Part shown: one piece after another, positions 1 to 8,692 of the stretch | Layout of the letters: each line of letters opens with the position of its first letter | Position numbering within the stretch: the first letter of the stretch is position 1 | NCBI RefSeq assembly: GCF_018780385.1 | Contig: NZ_JADMJO010000051.1 | Coordinates: 1-41,641 of the forward strand | Length of the DNA: 41,641 bases | Source of the DNA: Hydrogenophaga sp. | Lineage (GTDB): Bacteria > Pseudomonadota > Gammaproteobacteria > Burkholderiales > Burkholderiaceae_C | Reading direction: 5' to 3' | Notes under the pieces: generated by a model | What the model saw: the letters and a program-made list of their open reading frames with translations, nothing else | What the model was told of the DNA's origin: nothing | Database searches by the model: none | Made by a program: the position numbers and the translations under genes

Positions 1-449
1 CCGGCCTGTACCGCCACTACAAGGGCGGCTGGTACGAGGTGCTGGACACCGTGCGCTGCAGCGAGACCCTGCAGGGCATGACGCTCTACCGCGCGCTGTA
101 CGGCGGCTGGGGCCAGTGGGTGCGGCCGGCCGCCATGTTTGGCGAAACGGGCGAGTTCGAGGGCCGCACGCAAGCCCGCTTCGTGCGCCACGACCCGGCC
201 CTGGTGCCACTGGCTGACCTGGCCACCGCGCAAGCACTCATTGCCCACTTGCGCGGCCTGGCGCAGCGCTACGGCATGAACCTCGACGCGGCCTTGCGCC
301 CACCACCGCCCGAGCCCGCCACCTGCTGCGGGCGCGGCTGCAACGGCTGCGTGTGGGAAGGGTTTTACGAGGCCCTGCACCACTGGCGCACGGACGCGCT
401 GGCCCTGCTCAGAACAACGACTGCTGCCCCTGCAGGCTCGCCGGCCTGA
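1..449 (+). CDS. DUF1653 / oxidoreductase-like domain protein (5' partial)
   Basis: The gene enters from the left edge; the frame is open from base 3 (GLYRHYKGGWYEVL...). The first ~60 visible residues match the DUF1653 pattern: a GxYRHYKG start, SETL, YRALYG and WVRP..MF..T. After a linker and a PPPPEP stretch, the tail (CCGRGCNGCVWEGFYEALHHW) is the Cys-rich oxidoreductase-like N-terminal domain family, with four clustered cysteines that could bind metal. Joining the two domains is unusual. The last 41 bases overlap the convergent radical SAM gene. No catalytic activity can be assigned to either domain, and the true start lies outside the window. Confidence 0.8.
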   Translation, partial: GLYRHYKGGWYEVLDTVRCSETLQGMTLYRALYGGWGQWVRPAAMFGETGEFEGRTQARFVRHDPALVPLADLATAQALIAHLRGLAQRYGMNLDAALRPPPPEPATCCGRGCNGCVWEGFYEALHHWRTDALALLRTTTAAPAGSPA

Positions 450-1503
450 ACAGCGTGGTCTTCAGCGGCTCGCGCTCGCGCTGGTAGCCCAGGCGATCGC
501 AGGTTTTCTCGAAGCGCTGGCGCAGCAGGTCGGCCCACACGCCGCTGCCTTTCATGCGTTGGGAAAAGTCCGCGTTGTAGTCGCGCCCGCCCCGCATCTC
601 CTGCACGCGGGCCATCACGCGCGCGGCGCGGTCCGGGTAGTGCAGCTCCAGCCACTGGCGAAACATGGGACTCAGTTCAAACGGCAGGCGCAGCACGGTG
701 TAGAAGGCACGCCGGGCGCCGGCCTCAAACGCTGCTTCGAGCACCTGCTCCATGTCGTCGTTGATGAACGGGATCTGCGGCGCCACGCTCACGCCCACCG
801 GGATGCCGGCCTCGGCCAGCGTGCGGATGGTGCGCAGCCGGCGGTGGGGTGCGGCAGCACGCGGCTCCAGCAGGCGGGTGAGTTTCGGATCGAGCGAGGT
901 GATGGTCAGGTACACCGCCGCCAGGCCTTGCGCGGCCATGGGTGCGAGCAGATCGATGTCGCGCTCCACGCCGCTGCCCTTGGTGACGATGGCCAGCGGG
1001 TGCCGTGTGTCGCTCAGCACCTGCAGCACGCCGCGCATGAGGCGCAGCTCGCGTTCGATGGGCTGGTAAGCGTCGGTCACGGTGCCGATGGCGAGCAGCT
1101 CGGGCACGTGGCGCGGGCTCGCCAGTTCGCGCTGGAGCACCTCGGCGATGTTGCGCTTGGCGATCAGCCTGGTCTCGAAATCAATGCCCGGCGAGAGGTT
1201 GAGAAAGCTGTGGCTGGGCCGTGCGTAGCAGTACACGCAGCCGTGCTCGCAACCCCGGTACGGGTTCAGGCCCAGGCGAAAACCGATGTCGGGCGAATCG
1301 TTGTGGGTGATGGCGCTCCTGGCGTCTTCAAAACTCACCTCGGTGGCCGGTGGCGGCGCCTCGTCCCGGGCCTGCACGGCGTCATCGAGCGCACCCCAGC
1401 CGTCGTCAAACGCTTCTCGGGCGTCGCGCTCGAAGCGGTGCGGCTGGTGCTGGGCCAGGCCGCGGCCCTTGATGGCCTGCAGCGGAATGTGGGTTGTGGA
1501 CAT
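409..1503 (-). CDS. PA0069-family radical SAM protein
   Basis: A 364-residue protein. The segment PYRGCEHGCVYCYARP places the [4Fe-4S]/SAM ligands at C85, C89 and C92 (CxxxCxxC). The N-terminal GRG..HQPHRFERD and C-terminal LKTTLFRP segments are typical of the PA0069 subgroup, which is related to spore photoproduct lyase (SplB/COG1533). The exact reaction of the subgroup is not established. The ATG lies 10 nt downstream (minus strand) of a near-consensus LexA box at 1514-1529, which suggests induction by DNA damage and fits a role in DNA repair. The 3' end overlaps the convergent DUF1653 gene by 41 nt. Family assignment is firm; function is inferred. Confidence 0.9.
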   Translation of the reverse strand: MSTTHIPLQAIKGRGLAQHQPHRFERDAREAFDDGWGALDDAVQARDEAPPPATEVSFEDARSAITHNDSPDIGFRLGLNPYRGCEHGCVYCYARPSHSFLNLSPGIDFETRLIAKRNIAEVLQRELASPRHVPELLAIGTVTDAYQPIERELRLMRGVLQVLSDTRHPLAIVTKGSGVERDIDLLAPMAAQGLAAVYLTITSLDPKLTRLLEPRAAAPHRRLRTIRTLAEAGIPVGVSVAPQIPFINDDMEQVLEAAFEAGARRAFYTVLRLPFELSPMFRQWLELHYPDRAARVMARVQEMRGGRDYNADFSQRMKGSGVWADLLRQRFEKTCDRLGYQREREPLKTTLFRPASLQGQQSLF

Positions 1504-1513
1504 GGTTCAAACA

Positions 1514-1529
1514 CTGTACACAGATACAG
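1514..1529 (-). promoter_or_regulatory. putative LexA (SOS) box
   Basis: On the minus strand the site reads CTGTATCTGTGTACAG: exact CTGT-N8-ACAG half-sites, with 13 of 16 bases equal to the ideal CTGTATATATATACAG. It ends 10 nt before the ATG of the radical SAM gene. It also lies immediately upstream of a TAGAAT hexamer at 1532-1537 that could be the -10 of the rightward ABC genes, so a bound repressor could affect both directions. Confidence 0.7.
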
Positions 1530-1573
1530 CCTAGAATCCGACCTCTTTTTCATCCACCTACCGTGGAGCTCCC

Positions 1574-2535
<962 letters not shown>

Positions 2536-2539
<4 letters not shown>

Positions 2540-2640
2540 ACATGAGCGCAGCGCAGGGCCGCCCCAAGCAAGCTCGCGCCCCCTCGGGGGGCAGCGCAGT
2601 ACACGAAGTGACAAGCGTGGGGGCATTGCCATGGGTTTGA
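2536..2640 (+). repeat. dispersed GC-rich hairpin repeat forming a bridging mini-ORF
   Basis: About 90 bases separate the two ABC genes. They contain a hairpin core (GCCCCC TC GGGGGGC near 2578-2593) followed by CACGAAGTGACAAGC and GTGGGGGC, a sequence I recognise as an intergenic repeat common in Comamonadaceae. The insert stays open from the ATGA at 2536 to a TGA at 2638-2640 (34 codons, [19 protein letters not shown]...). The permease ATG (2631) lies inside it in another frame, so translating ribosomes could still be handed from the ATPase gene to the permease gene. No second copy was noticed in this window. Confidence 0.6.
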
Positions 2641-3398
2641 ACATTCACGCCGTCAGGGCCATCTACCAGTTCGAAATGAACCGCGCGCTGCGCACCTGGG
2701 CGCAAAGCATCATCGCGCCGGTGCTCAGCACCTCGTTGTACTTCATCGTCTTCGGCTCGGCCATCGGCTCGCGCATGGGCGACATCGACGGCGTGAGCTA
2801 CGGCGCCTACATCATCCCCGGCCTGCTCATGCTCTCGCTGTTGAGCGAAAGCATTTCCAACGCGGCCTTCGGCATCTACATGCCCAAGTGGGCCGGCACC
2901 ATCTACGAGCTGCTGAGTGCGCCGGTGAACTGGGTTGAAGTGCTGCTGGGGTATGTGGGCGCTGCTGCCACCAAGAGCCTCACGCTGGGCCTGCTGATCC
3001 TGCTGACCGCGCGCGTGTTCGTGCCGTACGAGGTGGCGCACCCGGTGTGGATGGTGGGCTTCCTCATCCTCACCGCCATCACCTTCTGCCTGTTCGGTTT
3101 CATCATCGGCCTGTGGGCCGACAGTTTCCAGAAACTGCAGGTGATCCCGCTGCTCATCATCACGCCGCTCACCTTCCTGGGCGGCGCGTTCTACAGCATC
3201 AACATGCTGCCGCCGGTGTGGCAAACGGTCTCGCTGTTCAACCCCGTGGTCTACCTCATCAGCGGCCTGCGCTGGGCGTTCTACGGCGTGGCCGATGTGC
3301 ACATCGCCGTGAGCACGGGCATGACGCTGGCGTTCATGGCGGTGTGTCTGGTAGTGGTGTGGTGGGTGTTCAAGACCGGCTGGAAGATCCGGCGCTGA
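2631..3398 (+). CDS. yadH: ABC-2 type transporter permease (YadH type)
   Basis: A 255-residue inner-membrane protein with about six hydrophobic segments. It has the ABC-2 signature region around [19 protein letters not shown] (roughly 175-195) and [12 protein letters not shown], typical of YadH/NodJ permeases. The start [18 protein letters not shown] follows the repeat that separates it from its ATPase. It should form a dimer with two copies of the upstream ATPase. A 6-bp hairpin at 3408-3425 follows the stop but lacks a T tract. Confidence 0.9.
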   Translation: MGLNIHAVRAIYQFEMNRALRTWAQSIIAPVLSTSLYFIVFGSAIGSRMGDIDGVSYGAYIIPGLLMLSLLSESISNAAFGIYMPKWAGTIYELLSAPVNWVEVLLGYVGAAATKSLTLGLLILLTARVFVPYEVAHPVWMVGFLILTAITFCLFGFIIGLWADSFQKLQVIPLLIITPLTFLGGAFYSINMLPPVWQTVSLFNPVVYLISGLRWAFYGVADVHIAVSTGMTLAFMAVCLVVVWWVFKTGWKIRR

Positions 3399-3535
3399 CA
3401 CGCCAGCGGGCGCCATGTCGCGCCCGGTACAGAGAGCGCCAGAGGGTCTTTCGGAAGATGGCACACTTGGCGCCCCTTGCGGGCGCATCGCACTGCCGAG
3501 CGCCCACCGACAACCTCTCTCTGGAGACACTTTCA
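3399..3535 (+). other. intergenic region with GC-rich hairpin
   Basis: This 137-base gap contains GCGCCC (3470-3475) cttgc GGGCGC (3481-3486). A very similar unit, CTTGGCGCCC..TGCGGGCGCA.TCG, recurs at 8545-8567. A CTGGAGAC ribosome-binding stretch lies just before the 3536 ATG. I see no convincing sigma-70 promoter. Confidence 0.4.
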
Positions 3536-4618
3536 ATGGATCGTCGTTCAATGATCAAGAACGCTGGCATCGCCGGCGTATTGACCACCGGTATCGCCCC
3601 CGCCGTGCACGCGCAGGCCGCCGTGCGCTGGCGTCTGGCCAGCAGCTTCCCCAAGTCGCTGCCCACCATCTTCGGCTCCGCCGAAAAGTTCTCTGAAACC
3701 GTCAAGGCCCTCTCGGGCGGCAAGTTCGAGGTGTCGGTGCACGCCGCCGGCGACATCGTTCCCGCCTTCGGTGTGGTGGACGCCATCCAGGACAACACCA
3801 TCGAAATGGCGCAGACCGCGCCGTACTACTTCACCGGCAAGGACCCCATCTTCGCGTTCGGCTGCGCTGTGCCCTTCGGCCTGACCGCGCGCCACATGGA
3901 CGCCTGGATGGAACACGGCAACGGCCGCAAGCTGATGGACGAGTTCTACGGCAAGTTCAACGTCGTCTCCATGAGCTCCGGCAACACCGGCACCCAGATG
4001 GGTGGCTGGTACCGCAAGGAGATCAAGAGCGTGGCCGACCTCAAGGGCCTGAAGATGCGCCTGGGTGGCGGCCTGTTCGGCGAGACCATGGCCAAGCTGG
4101 GCGTGGTGGCGCAGAACATGCCCGCTGGTGAGGTGTACCAGGCGCTGGAAAAAGGCACGCTGGACGCCACCGAGTTCGTCGGTCCGGCGGACGACGAGCG
4201 CCTGGGCTTCAACAAGGTGGCTCCGTACTACTACTACCCTGGCTGGTGGGAGGGTGGCGCCGAGCTGGAGTTCTTCATCAACAAGAAGGCCTTCGACGCG
4301 CTGTCGCCCGAGAACAAGGCCATCGTGCGTGCCGCCGGTGCGGTTGCCGCGCGCGACATGACCGCCAAGTACGATGCCCTGAACCCGCAGGCCCTCAAGC
4401 GCCTGGTGGGCAGCGGCACCAAGCTCAAGCCCTTCACCAAGGACGTGATGGACGCAGGCTTCAAGGCCGCGATGGAAGTGTTCGCCGCGCACGAAGCCAA
4501 GTCGCCCGAGTTCAAGAAGATCCACCAGGACATGCGCGCCTTCCAGCGCGACCAGGTCCTGTGGAGCCGCTTCTCCGAATGGCGCTACGACAGCTTCATC
4601 ACCACCGCCAAGCTCTGA
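3536..4618 (+). CDS. TRAP transporter solute-binding protein (TakP/DctP family)
   Basis: A 360-residue periplasmic binding protein. The N-terminus MDRRSMIKNAGIAGVL..APAVHAQA has a twin-arginine-like motif (RRSMIK) and a probable cleavage site after AVHA. The mature start (VRWRLASSFPKSL) and the segments GGWYRKEIKSVADLKGLKMR, PAGEVYQALEKGTLDATEFVGP and YYYPGWWEGGAELEFFINK match the TakP branch, which binds 2-oxo acids or related carboxylates. The open frame extends upstream to 3047, but the signal peptide and a GGAG site fix the start at 3536. No DctQ/DctM membrane genes are adjacent, so its membrane partner is either elsewhere or shared. Confidence 0.9.
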   Translation: MDRRSMIKNAGIAGVLTTGIAPAVHAQAAVRWRLASSFPKSLPTIFGSAEKFSETVKALSGGKFEVSVHAAGDIVPAFGVVDAIQDNTIEMAQTAPYYFTGKDPIFAFGCAVPFGLTARHMDAWMEHGNGRKLMDEFYGKFNVVSMSSGNTGTQMGGWYRKEIKSVADLKGLKMRLGGGLFGETMAKLGVVAQNMPAGEVYQALEKGTLDATEFVGPADDERLGFNKVAPYYYYPGWWEGGAELEFFINKKAFDALSPENKAIVRAAGAVAARDMTAKYDALNPQALKRLVGSGTKLKPFTKDVMDAGFKAAMEVFAAHEAKSPEFKKIHQDMRAFQRDQVLWSRFSEWRYDSFITTAKL

Positions 4619-4664
4619 TCAACCGGCAGTGGCCTCGCGGACTCTTCCGCCGGGCCGCTGGCAC

Positions 4665-5186
4665 TCAGCGCTTCACACGGCCCGTCTTGACGGGCTTTGT
4701 TTTGCCCGCTGGTTCATTGAGCCGAGCGTGCGCCTGCTCCAGCCACAGCAGCGTGTCGGCGTGTGACATGAAGCGCCGCAGGTAGTCGGGCGAGAGGTCG
4801 CGCATGAGCCCCAGCGTGCGCAGCACGAGCATGTGTGAGTTGAGCGGACCCGCGTTCTCGGGGCCGCGCTCCACGGCCTGGGTCACGTCTTCTTCGGCGC
4901 AGATGCGTGACCAGGTTTCGCGGAAACGCTGCGCGCTTTTCAGCTCGGGGCCGGCCTGTGTGGCGGTGGCCATGTACTGGTTGAGCTGACCCAGCGGCGT
5001 GAGGATCTTCTTCTGGCGGACGCGTGGCGGTTGTGCTTCGCCGGTCTCGGGAGCCCCGGCGGGTTCGGCCATGTCGCGTTGCACGCGTTGCACCCGGTCT
5101 TGCAGCACGCGCTGCACCGCCGCAGGCGCGGCCTGCATGCGCCGCTGCAATGCCTGCGCGTAGTGGGCACGCACGGCGTCACTCAC
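4665..5186 (-). CDS. DUF2894 domain protein, last gene of the motor-like operon
   Basis: A soluble, basic protein of 173 residues from a GTG start at 5186. That start overlaps the end of the OmpA/MotB gene by 8 nt (GTGAGTGA), implying translational coupling; the open frame runs further upstream but without support. The DUF2894 core lies in the second half: LNQYM...ELKSAQRFRETWSRI, then AGPLNSHMLVLRTLGLMRDLSPDYLRRF and DTLLWLEQA. The tail is Lys/Arg-rich (KTKPVKTGRVKR). No enzyme motif, signal peptide or membrane segment is visible. Its function is unknown; its constant company with a MotA/MotB-like pair suggests a cytoplasmic partner or effector of that complex. Confidence 0.85.
   Translation of the reverse strand: MSDAVRAHYAQALQRRMQAAPAAVQRVLQDRVQRVQRDMAEPAGAPETGEAQPPRVRQKKILTPLGQLNQYMATATQAGPELKSAQRFRETWSRICAEEDVTQAVERGPENAGPLNSHMLVLRTLGLMRDLSPDYLRRFMSHADTLLWLEQAHARLNEPAGKTKPVKTGRVKR
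4680..4703 (+). terminator. Rho-independent terminator after the TRAP binding protein
   Basis: GCCCGTC (4680-4686) TT GACGGGC (4689-4695) is followed by TTTGTTTT. It lies inside the 3' end of the convergent DUF2894 gene. Confidence 0.75.
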
Positions 5187-5841
5187 GCGGGGGTACCTTT
5201 GCTGCGCTGGCCGCCTTGGGCACGGGGGCCATCTCCACGCGCCGGTTGAGCGAGCGACCTTTCTCATCAGCGTTGGACGCTACGGGTTGCTCAGCACCGA
5301 AAGCGGCGCTGAACACGCGCTGCGGTGGCATGCCCTCCTGGATCAGCACACGGGTCACGGTGAGTGCGCGCTGGGCCGAGAGTTCGAGGTTGTCGGCGTA
5401 GCGCTGGTTGCTGGCCTGCACCGGTCGGTCATCGGTGAAGCCGCTGACCATCAGCATCTCGTCGCGCTCGCCCAGGTACACCTGCAGCGGCGGCACCAGG
5501 CTCTTGAGCAGCAGGCGGCCCTCAGATCGCAGTTCGTCGGAGTTGAGCGGAAACAGCACACTGCCGCTGATGCCGATGCGCCCGTTGTCCAGCGTCACGC
5601 GACCAGTCTGCAGCGGGATCGCCAGCGCTTTCTCCAGCGCCATGCGGCGGGCTTCTTCCTGCTGGCGCTTCTGCACCTCGGCCTGCAGGTTGGCCACCAG
5701 GTCCATCTGCACCACGAGCACGCCGATGAGGATGAGCACGAAGGCACCCACCAGGCCGGCCATGAGGTCGCCGAACACGGCCCAGACCGGCGCGGTCTGC
5801 TCGCCCGCGCCCTCTTCCAAAGTGTCGTCCAGCCCGGTCAT
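5179..5841 (-). CDS. MotB/ZorB-like OmpA-family protein
   Basis: A 220-residue inner-membrane protein with a short cytoplasmic N-terminus and one transmembrane helix (about 24-46, GDLMAGLVGAFVLILIGVLVV). D25 sits at the cytoplasmic start of the helix, where MotB and ZorB carry the ion-binding Asp. A short coiled coil follows (about 50-75), then a periplasmic OmpA-like peptidoglycan-binding domain (about 90-210) with FTDDRPV, NLELSAQRALTVTRVL and SLNRRVEM. This is the stator architecture of MotB/ZorB. The ATG overlaps the DUF802 gene end by 4 nt (ATGA). It differs from plain OmpA porins, which lack this N-terminal helix. Confidence 0.9.
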   Translation of the reverse strand: MTGLDDTLEEGAGEQTAPVWAVFGDLMAGLVGAFVLILIGVLVVQMDLVANLQAEVQKRQQEEARRMALEKALAIPLQTGRVTLDNGRIGISGSVLFPLNSDELRSEGRLLLKSLVPPLQVYLGERDEMLMVSGFTDDRPVQASNQRYADNLELSAQRALTVTRVLIQEGMPPQRVFSAAFGAEQPVASNADEKGRSLNRRVEMAPVPKAASAAKVPPRE

Positions 5842-7868
5842 CCCACAGCCCTCTCGGCCGTGCGCAGCCGGTGCAGGTCGTCCACGATGCCCTGTTGCGA
5901 GCTGATGCTGAGGTCGATCACCTCACGCGCCTGCGCCACGTAGTAGGCGAGCTGTTCGTCGCTGCGCACCATGGACTGGCCCACGGCCTCCTCGATGCGT
6001 TGCAGGCTGCCAATGAGTTTTTCGTTGGTGGCGGCGAAGAGCTGCACGCCGTGGCCGAAGGCCTCGCCCAGGCTGGCCAGCTCGATGGCGCTGCCGCTCA
6101 CCTGCGCGGCCACGTCTTCCGCGCGGTGGGCTTGCGCGCCCACCGTCTCGGCGAACTGTCGGCCCACCTGGTCCAGCACGGCGCTGGCCGAGGTCACCAG
6201 CGATTCAATGGCCGCGCGCTGCTCGCCCGTGGCTTGCTGCACGGTCTGCAGCAGGCTGCCGATGTTGTTCATGAGCGTGGTGCGCTCCTGCAGCGCGAGG
6301 TTGTCGCGCTCGCCGAGCTGTGAGGTTTCGCGGCGCAGCTGCGCGATCACCTCGGCCGCGGCCTTGGGTGCCTCGGTGGCGGTTTCCAGCAGGCGCGCGA
6401 TGGGTGCCTCGATCGCCGTGCCCAGCGTGGCAAGGTGGGTCGCCACCTGGCCGTTGAGCGAAGCCTGCAGTTCGCCCAGGCGCTGCACAGCGGCCTCGCC
6501 CCGAGCGGCTTCCTCGCTGCGCAGCGCCGCCAGCTCGGCGCGCCATAGGGTCGCTGTCTGCTGCAGCGTCTGGCCCACGGCCTGCTGCTCGGCCAGGGTC
6601 TGTGCGCCCAGCTGTTGCCATTCGGTCTGCAGCGTGGTGGCCATGGCCTGCAGCGCCTCTTTCCAGGCGGTCTGCTGGTGTTGTTCTGCCGCTGCCTGCT
6701 GGGCATGCGAGCGCGACACCGTGTCGTGCACGCTCGTGAGCAAGGCGGCTGAGCGCTGCTCGAAGGTGGTGGTGAAGGCCACGAGCGCGAGCTCCAGACC
6801 GTGTGTCTGCTGCTCGCTGGTGTGCGCGTGCTGCTGCAGCGCCTGGGTCCAGCCCTCCAGCGCGGTGCGGGCGGAGACACCGAGCTGCGCCGAGAGGCCG
6901 CCCAGTTGCGTCTGCACCGCATCGCTCACGCGCTCGTGCAGGCGCGTGGACTCATTCGCCATGGCGGCCATGGCATTTTCCACCACCGGTTGGAGCGTTT
7001 CACCAGCGATACGCGCGCTGGCCGACAGGCTTTCGTTGAGCGATCGCGCCACCGACTGGCCGAGGTCCTGGTAGGCCACGCTCGCTTCGCGGTGGAACAT
7101 CACTTGGCGCTCCAGCAACTGCTCGTCGAGCTGCTGACCCCGGCGTTCCATCTGCGCCATGAGAGCCTGCAACTGGTCGACCACGGCGGGCAAGGCGCCG
7201 GCCTGCTGCTGCAGCGCCTTGAACGCCTCAACGCGCTGGTGCGCGAGCGAAAACGGGCGGAACACGGTGGCGGTGTGGGCATCGAGCTGGCTCACCACGG
7301 CCATGCGTTCGCGCCGGCTGATGACCGACATGAGGCCCAGCATGGCCGAGGTGGCCACGCCCACCACCGAGGTGCCGAAGGCCAGACCCAGGCCCTTGAT
7401 GGGCTCAGCCAGCGCCGTGCGGATCGCCTGCAGGTCGGCCGTGCCTTCGAGTGTGAACACAGCACCGCGGAAGGTGACGACCAGACCGAGGAAGGTGCCG
7501 AGCATGCCCAGCATCACCAGCAGGCCGATCAAATAGGGCGTGAGGGCCAGGCCCGGCAAGGCGGCGCGTTCGCCCTCGATGCGCGAGCGCACGGCATTCT
7601 GCAGCGCCGGTGGCACACGGGCCAGCCAGTCGCTCAACTGCGCCAGCGGCTGTGGCACGTTGGCCAGCGCCTGCGCCAGCGCGGCGGTGGTGGCGCGAAA
7701 GCGCCGGATCTCCTGCGCGCCCAGCAGGTAGACGCCACCGATGGCCACGGTCATGGCCAGCGCGATGGCGCTGGTGCCGACAAAGCCCCAGCCGACCCAG
7801 ACCACGGCGATCAGGCCGAGGGCAAAGGCGCCGACGAAAAAGAGGCGGTTCAATGGGTTGTTGCTCAT
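5838..7868 (-). CDS. DUF802 protein with MotA/ZorA-like channel domain and long cytoplasmic tail
   Basis: A 676-residue membrane protein. The N-terminus has hydrophobic segments at about 9-30 and 32-50. Two more are MotA/TolQ/ExbB-like: 111-133 with GMLGTFLGLVVTF, and 158-182 with KGLGLAFGTSVVGVATSAMLGLM. The remaining ~470 residues are a Gln/Glu/Ala-rich, probably coiled-coil tail, rich in LQ, EQQ and QRLGELQ-type repeats, covering the DUF802 region. MotA does not have such a tail; ZorA of the Zorya defence system does. The gene overlaps DUF3348 upstream and the MotB/ZorB-like gene downstream by 4 nt each, so the channel and its peptidoglycan-bound partner should be made together. An ion-driven motor function is inferred from architecture. 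Confidence 0.88.
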   Translation of the reverse strand: MSNNPLNRLFFVGAFALGLIAVVWVGWGFVGTSAIALAMTVAIGGVYLLGAQEIRRFRATTAALAQALANVPQPLAQLSDWLARVPPALQNAVRSRIEGERAALPGLALTPYLIGLLVMLGMLGTFLGLVVTFRGAVFTLEGTADLQAIRTALAEPIKGLGLAFGTSVVGVATSAMLGLMSVISRRERMAVVSQLDAHTATVFRPFSLAHQRVEAFKALQQQAGALPAVVDQLQALMAQMERRGQQLDEQLLERQVMFHREASVAYQDLGQSVARSLNESLSASARIAGETLQPVVENAMAAMANESTRLHERVSDAVQTQLGGLSAQLGVSARTALEGWTQALQQHAHTSEQQTHGLELALVAFTTTFEQRSAALLTSVHDTVSRSHAQQAAAEQHQQTAWKEALQAMATTLQTEWQQLGAQTLAEQQAVGQTLQQTATLWRAELAALRSEEAARGEAAVQRLGELQASLNGQVATHLATLGTAIEAPIARLLETATEAPKAAAEVIAQLRRETSQLGERDNLALQERTTLMNNIGSLLQTVQQATGEQRAAIESLVTSASAVLDQVGRQFAETVGAQAHRAEDVAAQVSGSAIELASLGEAFGHGVQLFAATNEKLIGSLQRIEEAVGQSMVRSDEQLAYYVAQAREVIDLSISSQQGIVDDLHRLRTAERAVG

Positions 7869-8596
7869 GGGTGTTGTTTCACTTCCTGGCTGAGGGCTTC
7901 GACCATGCCCGCCACGGGCTGCAGCCGCAGGTCGAGCTCGGCCAGCAGGGCCTGCTGCAAATCGTTTTCGAAGAGGGGTTGCCAGCCGCTGGTGTGGGTC
8001 TGGCGCAGTTGGTTGAACCGCGCCTTGAGAAAGCTCGGCAAGGTGGACAGCAGCCTCTGTTCGCGCCCGCCCAGCATGGTGTCGAGCACGGCGTCCAGCG
8101 CGGCGAGCTGCGCCAGGCGCGGGGAGGTTTGGGCCAAGGTCTTGCGCACGTGGCCGCGCAAGGCGTCGATGCTCATTTCCATGCGGCGCTGCTGCTCCAG
8201 ACAGCGCTGGTGCTGTGGGGCGAAGCCGGCGTCGGCGTCTTCACCGGATTCGTCACCCGGCTCGCCCGACGGGGTGGTGATGGCCTGGCGCAGGGTGGCG
8301 CGCACCCGCTGAAGCTCGGCCTGCACGGCGCGGGCGGCGACCGGCACCGCCGGGCGCCGGGCCCGGGCCACCGAGGGCAATGACTGGTGGGCCGAGTGCA
8401 GCGCGATGGCATCGGCCACGTTGAGCCACTGACCCAACCGCTCGGCCAGATCCTGCCGGGGCACCTCTGCGGGCGTGGGCAGCCAGCCGGCGAGCTGGCG
8501 CACCAGGGCTGAGCGGTTGAAGTTGCTGCGCAAAAAAAGCATTCCTTGGCGCCCTGCGGGCGCAATCGGCATCGGTACACGGTGGGTTGCCGACAT
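7865..8596 (-). CDS. DUF3348 domain protein, first gene of the motor-like operon
   Basis: Up to 243 residues, soluble, no signal peptide. The DUF3348 hallmark is near the N-terminus: RSNFNRSALVRQLAGWLP, then QDLAERLGQWLNVADAIALHSAHQ. The middle is charged and probably helical. The start is uncertain: ATG at 8596 is the longest, but ATG at 8542 (MLFLRSNFN) begins at the conserved region, and the codons between them lie in a GC-rich hairpin (8549-8563) resembling one at 3470-3486. The stop overlaps the DUF802 start by 4 nt. Function unknown; it heads an operon encoding a MotAB/ZorAB-like complex. Confidence 0.83.
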   Translation of the reverse strand: MSATHRVPMPIAPAGRQGMLFLRSNFNRSALVRQLAGWLPTPAEVPRQDLAERLGQWLNVADAIALHSAHQSLPSVARARRPAVPVAARAVQAELQRVRATLRQAITTPSGEPGDESGEDADAGFAPQHQRCLEQQRRMEMSIDALRGHVRKTLAQTSPRLAQLAALDAVLDTMLGGREQRLLSTLPSFLKARFNQLRQTHTSGWQPLFENDLQQALLAELDLRLQPVAGMVEALSQEVKQHP

Positions 8597-8692
8597 GGTG
8601 GGGCGTGCACGCCCGTCAGCGGTGGCCAGACCGGACTTCCGGCGGCCAAGGCGACATTAGAAACGATCCGCCGCACCGACTTGTAACCGTCT

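Noticed and set aside
6801..8312. 503-codon rightward frame over DUF802/DUF3348
   Set aside because: Shadow of the coding strand; composition His/Gly/Arg-rich and no start signal.
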